Source of the DNA: Dama dama
Lineage: Eukaryota; Chordata; Mammalia; Artiodactyla; Cervidae
Length of the DNA stretch: 64,000 bases
Assembly: GCF_033118175.1 (NCBI RefSeq)
Contig: NC_083701.1
Coordinates: 53,643,001-53,707,000 of the forward strand
Direction: 5' to 3'
Shown: one piece after another, positions 61,091 to 64,000 of the stretch
Position numbering within the stretch: position 1 is the stretch's first letter
Layout of the letters: every line of letters begins with the position of its first letter
Position numbers and translations under genes: made by a program
Notes under the pieces: model-generated
Told to the model about the DNA's origin: nothing
Databases searched by the model: none
What the model saw: only the letters and a program-made list of their open reading frames with translations

Positions 61091-63945
61091 ATGTATTCTT
61101 CTGCTCCTTTGTTATAAATTAATTGACCAGATATAGATGGGTTTATTTCTGGGCTGTTTTATTCCATTGATCTATGCATCTGTTTTTATGCCAATATTTT
61201 ACTGTTTTGATTATTATAGTTTTGCATTATAGTTTGAAGTCAAGGAGCATGATGCTTCCAGCTTTGTTCTCTTTCTCAGGATTGCTTTAGCTGTTTGGGG
61301 TTTTTGTGGTTTCATACAAATTTTAGGATTGTTTTATTTTTGTGAAAAATTCCATTGGAATTTTAGAGAGATTGCATTGAATCTGTAGATTGCTTTGGGT
61401 AGTATGGACATATTAACATTATTAATTCTTACCGTCCATGAGCACATTTATTTATGTTTTCAGTTTGTTTCATCATGTCTTACAGTTTTCAGTGTACTAG
61501 ACTTTCGCCTCCCTGATTAAATGTATTCCTGGGTATTTTTTTCTTTTGGATACAATTGTAAATAGGGTTATATTCTTAATTTCTCTTTCTGATAGTTCAT
61601 TATTAGTGTATAGAAATGTAACAGATACCTGTATATTTTTGTATCATGCAACGTTACTGAATTTGTGTATTAGTTCTGACAGTTTTTTGGTGAAATCTGT
61701 AGTGTTTTGTAGATACAATATCATATCCTATCTGTAAAGTGACAGTTTTACTTCTTCTCAGTTTGGATGTCTTTTCTTTTTCTTGCCTAATTGCTCTTCT
61801 AAGACTTTCAATAGTATGCTTAATAGAAGTGGCAAGAATGGCTATCTTTGTTCTTGATCTTAGAACAAATCTTTCAACTTTTTACCATTGAGTATGATGT
61901 TAAATGGGGGCTTGTCATGGATGGCTTTTATTATGTTAGGGTAAGTTTCTTCTTGAGAGTTTTTAAATAAACGCACAAGGGGTGTATTTCAGTGAACCCT
62001 TCACTAAAGGGACGCTGACTTTTGTCAAGTGATTTCTGCGTCTGTCGAGATGATGGTATGATTTTTATCCTTCATTTTGTTAACATAGTATGTGATTGCA
62101 TTTATTGATCTGCAGCTACTCAACCATCATTGTGGCCCTGGAATAATTAATCATTTCATGTTGTATCATCCTTTTAATGTATTATTGAATTTGACTTGCT
62201 AGACTTTTCTTGGTTTTTTCATCTGTGTTCATCAGGGATATTGGTCTGTAGATTTCCTGTTTTGTGGTGTTATTGTCTGGTTTTGGTATCAAGGTAATGC
62301 TGAGCTAGCAAAATTAGTTAGGATGTGTCCCCTACTCTTCCCCCTCCCCAAAAAGAGTTTGAAAAGAACTAATATTAATTCTTCTTTAGATGTTCAGTAG
62401 AATTCACCAGTGAAGCTACCTGGTCCTGGACTTTTGTTTGTTGAGAGATTTTGATTACTCCTTGCTAGTAATTGGCCTGTTCAGATTTTCTGTTTCTTCA
62501 TGATTCAGTTTTGGTGAGTTTGTTCATTTCCTCTAGGTTGTCCAATTTGTTAGCATATAATAGTTCGTAGCAGTTTCTTATACTTTGTTGAATGTCTGTG
62601 GTATGAGTTGTAATGTCTCCTTCATTTCTGATTTCATTTCTCTTTTTCTTGGCATATCTACCTGAAGCATTTTTAATTTTGTGTATTTTTTTCAAGAAAT
62701 CCATTCTTAGTTTTATTGATCTTTTCATTGTCTTTTAAGTCTCTTATTTCATTTATTTTTACTTGGATTTTTTTGTTTTTTTCCTTCCTTCTACTAACTT
62801 TGAACTTGGTTAATTTTTAGTTCCTTGAGATGTATGTACAAGTTAGGTTATTTGAGATCATTCTTATTATAGGCAGTTATTGGAATGAATTTCCCTCTCA
62901 GAACTGCTTTTGCTGTGTTCCATAAATTTTGGTGTATTGAATTCACATTGAATTTAATCTCCACATATTTGTAAATGTTTGAGTTTTCTTCTTATAGTTG
63001 ATATCAAGTTTTTTGTGATCACAAAAGATCCTGATACCTTTTAGTTTTGTTAAATTTATTAATTCTTGTTTTTTAGCCTAACATGATCTATCCTGTAGGA
63101 TGTGCTATGCATGCTTGAAAAGAGTGTTTATGCTGTTGCCTTTGGGTGGAATGTTGTGTTTATATCTTTTAAGGCCATATGGTTTAATGTATCTTTGAAG
63201 GCCAATAGTTCCTTATTAATTTTCTATCTGGATAATATGTGCATTGGTGAAGGTGGCTTATTGAAGTCCCCTATTATTATTGTATTGCTGTCTCTTTCTC
63301 ATTTTAGATCTGTTAATGTTTGCTTTATATAGACAAGTGTGCTCCTAAGTTTGGTTCATAAATATGTACAAATTTTTGTTGGATTGACCCTTTTACTATT
63401 ATATAGTGACCTTCATTGTGCCTTATTGTAGTCTTTGTGTTAAAGTGTATTTTGTCTGACATAATTGAGCTACCTCCAGTTTGTTTTGGTTTGCCTGGAA
63501 TATCTTTTTCCATCTCTTTACTTTTAGTCTTCGTGTTTCCTTATATGCAGTGAGTCTCTTATAGGCAGCATATAAATGGTTCAGGTTTTTTAGTTCATTC
63601 ATCCAGTCTTTTGATTGATGGTTTTATTTTAATCAATTTACATTTAAAGTAATTATTAAGAATGTATTCTGTTTTGAAGTTGCTCTTTTCCTTTCTTCTT
63701 CTGTTGATTACTTCTTTTGTGATTTAATTTTTTTCTCCAATAGTATATTTAGATTCCTTTATCTTCTTTATATTTACTTGAGGTTTTTGCTTTGTTGTTA
63801 CCATGAAGCTGACATAAAACAACTTACGTTTATAACACTCTGTTTTAAGTTTATAACAACTTAAGTTTGAACAGTTCTAAAGCTCTACAACCCCTACCCC
63901 ATGTTTTGTTTCTGATCTCACAATTTACATCTTTTTATCTTGTTT
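61090..63945 (-). mobile_element. L1 LINE, ORF2 (endonuclease to RT), antisense, about 2.9 kb
   Basis: The minus strand at 62498-62728 encodes L1 ORF2 text (IRNCYELLYANKLDNLEEMN). The reverse-read landmarks TTGAAGTCCCCTATTATTAT, GACCCTTTTACTATTATATA and TTCCATTGATCTATGCATCT lie in the right order. Stops and shifts are many, so it is inactive. This is the largest L1 segment in the window. Confidence 0.85.
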
Positions 63946-63947
63946 GT

Positions 63948-64000
63948 GTGTTAGTTGCTTAGTCGTGTCTGACTTTTTGCGACCCCATGGACTGTAGCCT
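63948..64000 (-). mobile_element. Bov-tA/BovB 3' end, cut by window edge
   Basis: TTAGTTGCTTAGTCGTGTCT followed by GACCCCATGGACTGTAGCCT is the reverse-read 3' tail of a Bov-tA SINE. The rest lies beyond the window. Confidence 0.85.

Noticed and set aside
58995..64000. NUDCD1 exon 9
   Set aside because: Read in three frames for the expected VNLGSNQYLF and later motifs; nothing matched. It must lie to the right.
1..64000. CRISPR arrays, operons, phage or bacterial elements, or an undescribed multi-gene system
   Set aside because: The window is an ordinary mammalian gene pair with intronic transposons. Spaced repeats here are SINEs, microsatellites or local duplications.

Overview
This window is nuclear DNA from a ruminant (cattle, sheep, goat or a close relative). 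The evidence is two mammalian protein-coding genes embedded in dense BovB (RTE-type) LINEs, Bov-tA SINEs that pair a tRNA-like head with a BovB-derived tail, cetartiodactyl CHR SINEs and ruminant-type L1 3' ends. The species cannot be fixed from sequence alone. All gene calls come from reading translated exons and splice sites and comparing them with family members I remember; no database search was run.

Layout. Positions 1-5591 hold the 5' part of ENY2 on the minus strand (coding exons 1-3, residues 1-51 of about 101; the rest lies left of the window). Positions 5592-6049 are a CpG-rich, head-to-head bidirectional promoter with two ZNF143/Staf-type motifs. Positions 6050-64000 hold NUDCD1 on the plus strand: eight coding exons joined in frame (6050-6167, 21397-21551, 38756-38941, 44602-44782, 47380-47562, 49953-50157, 53740-53884, 58869-58994) encoding residues 1-433 of about 583. 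The last about 150 residues lie right of the window. Every junction uses GT/AG and all phases agree. No frameshift or premature stop was seen, so the gene looks intact.

The introns are a transposon landscape. Nine BovB copies or fragments lie antisense to NUDCD1 and two lie sense. Several have readable target-site duplications. Around 21.7-25.4 kb there is a four-layer nest: a SINE inside a BovB inside an older BovB inside an L1. Another nest is a BovB tail inside an ancient Tigger/MER2-type element at 54.2-54.6 kb. A SINE-derived 44-bp inverted repeat lies at 47.9-48.1 kb, a SINE with an internal 47-bp tandem duplication at 56.4 kb, and a duplicated TG-microsatellite cluster at 19.1-19.6 kb.

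How the genes relate. ENY2 (SAGA deubiquitinase module and TREX-2 mRNA export) and NUDCD1 (NudC-family CS-domain co-chaperone) share a promoter and are likely co-expressed housekeeping genes. Nothing points to a direct shared pathway. I found no new multi-gene system. The interest here lies in repeat nesting, structural oddities in repeats and the promoter architecture.
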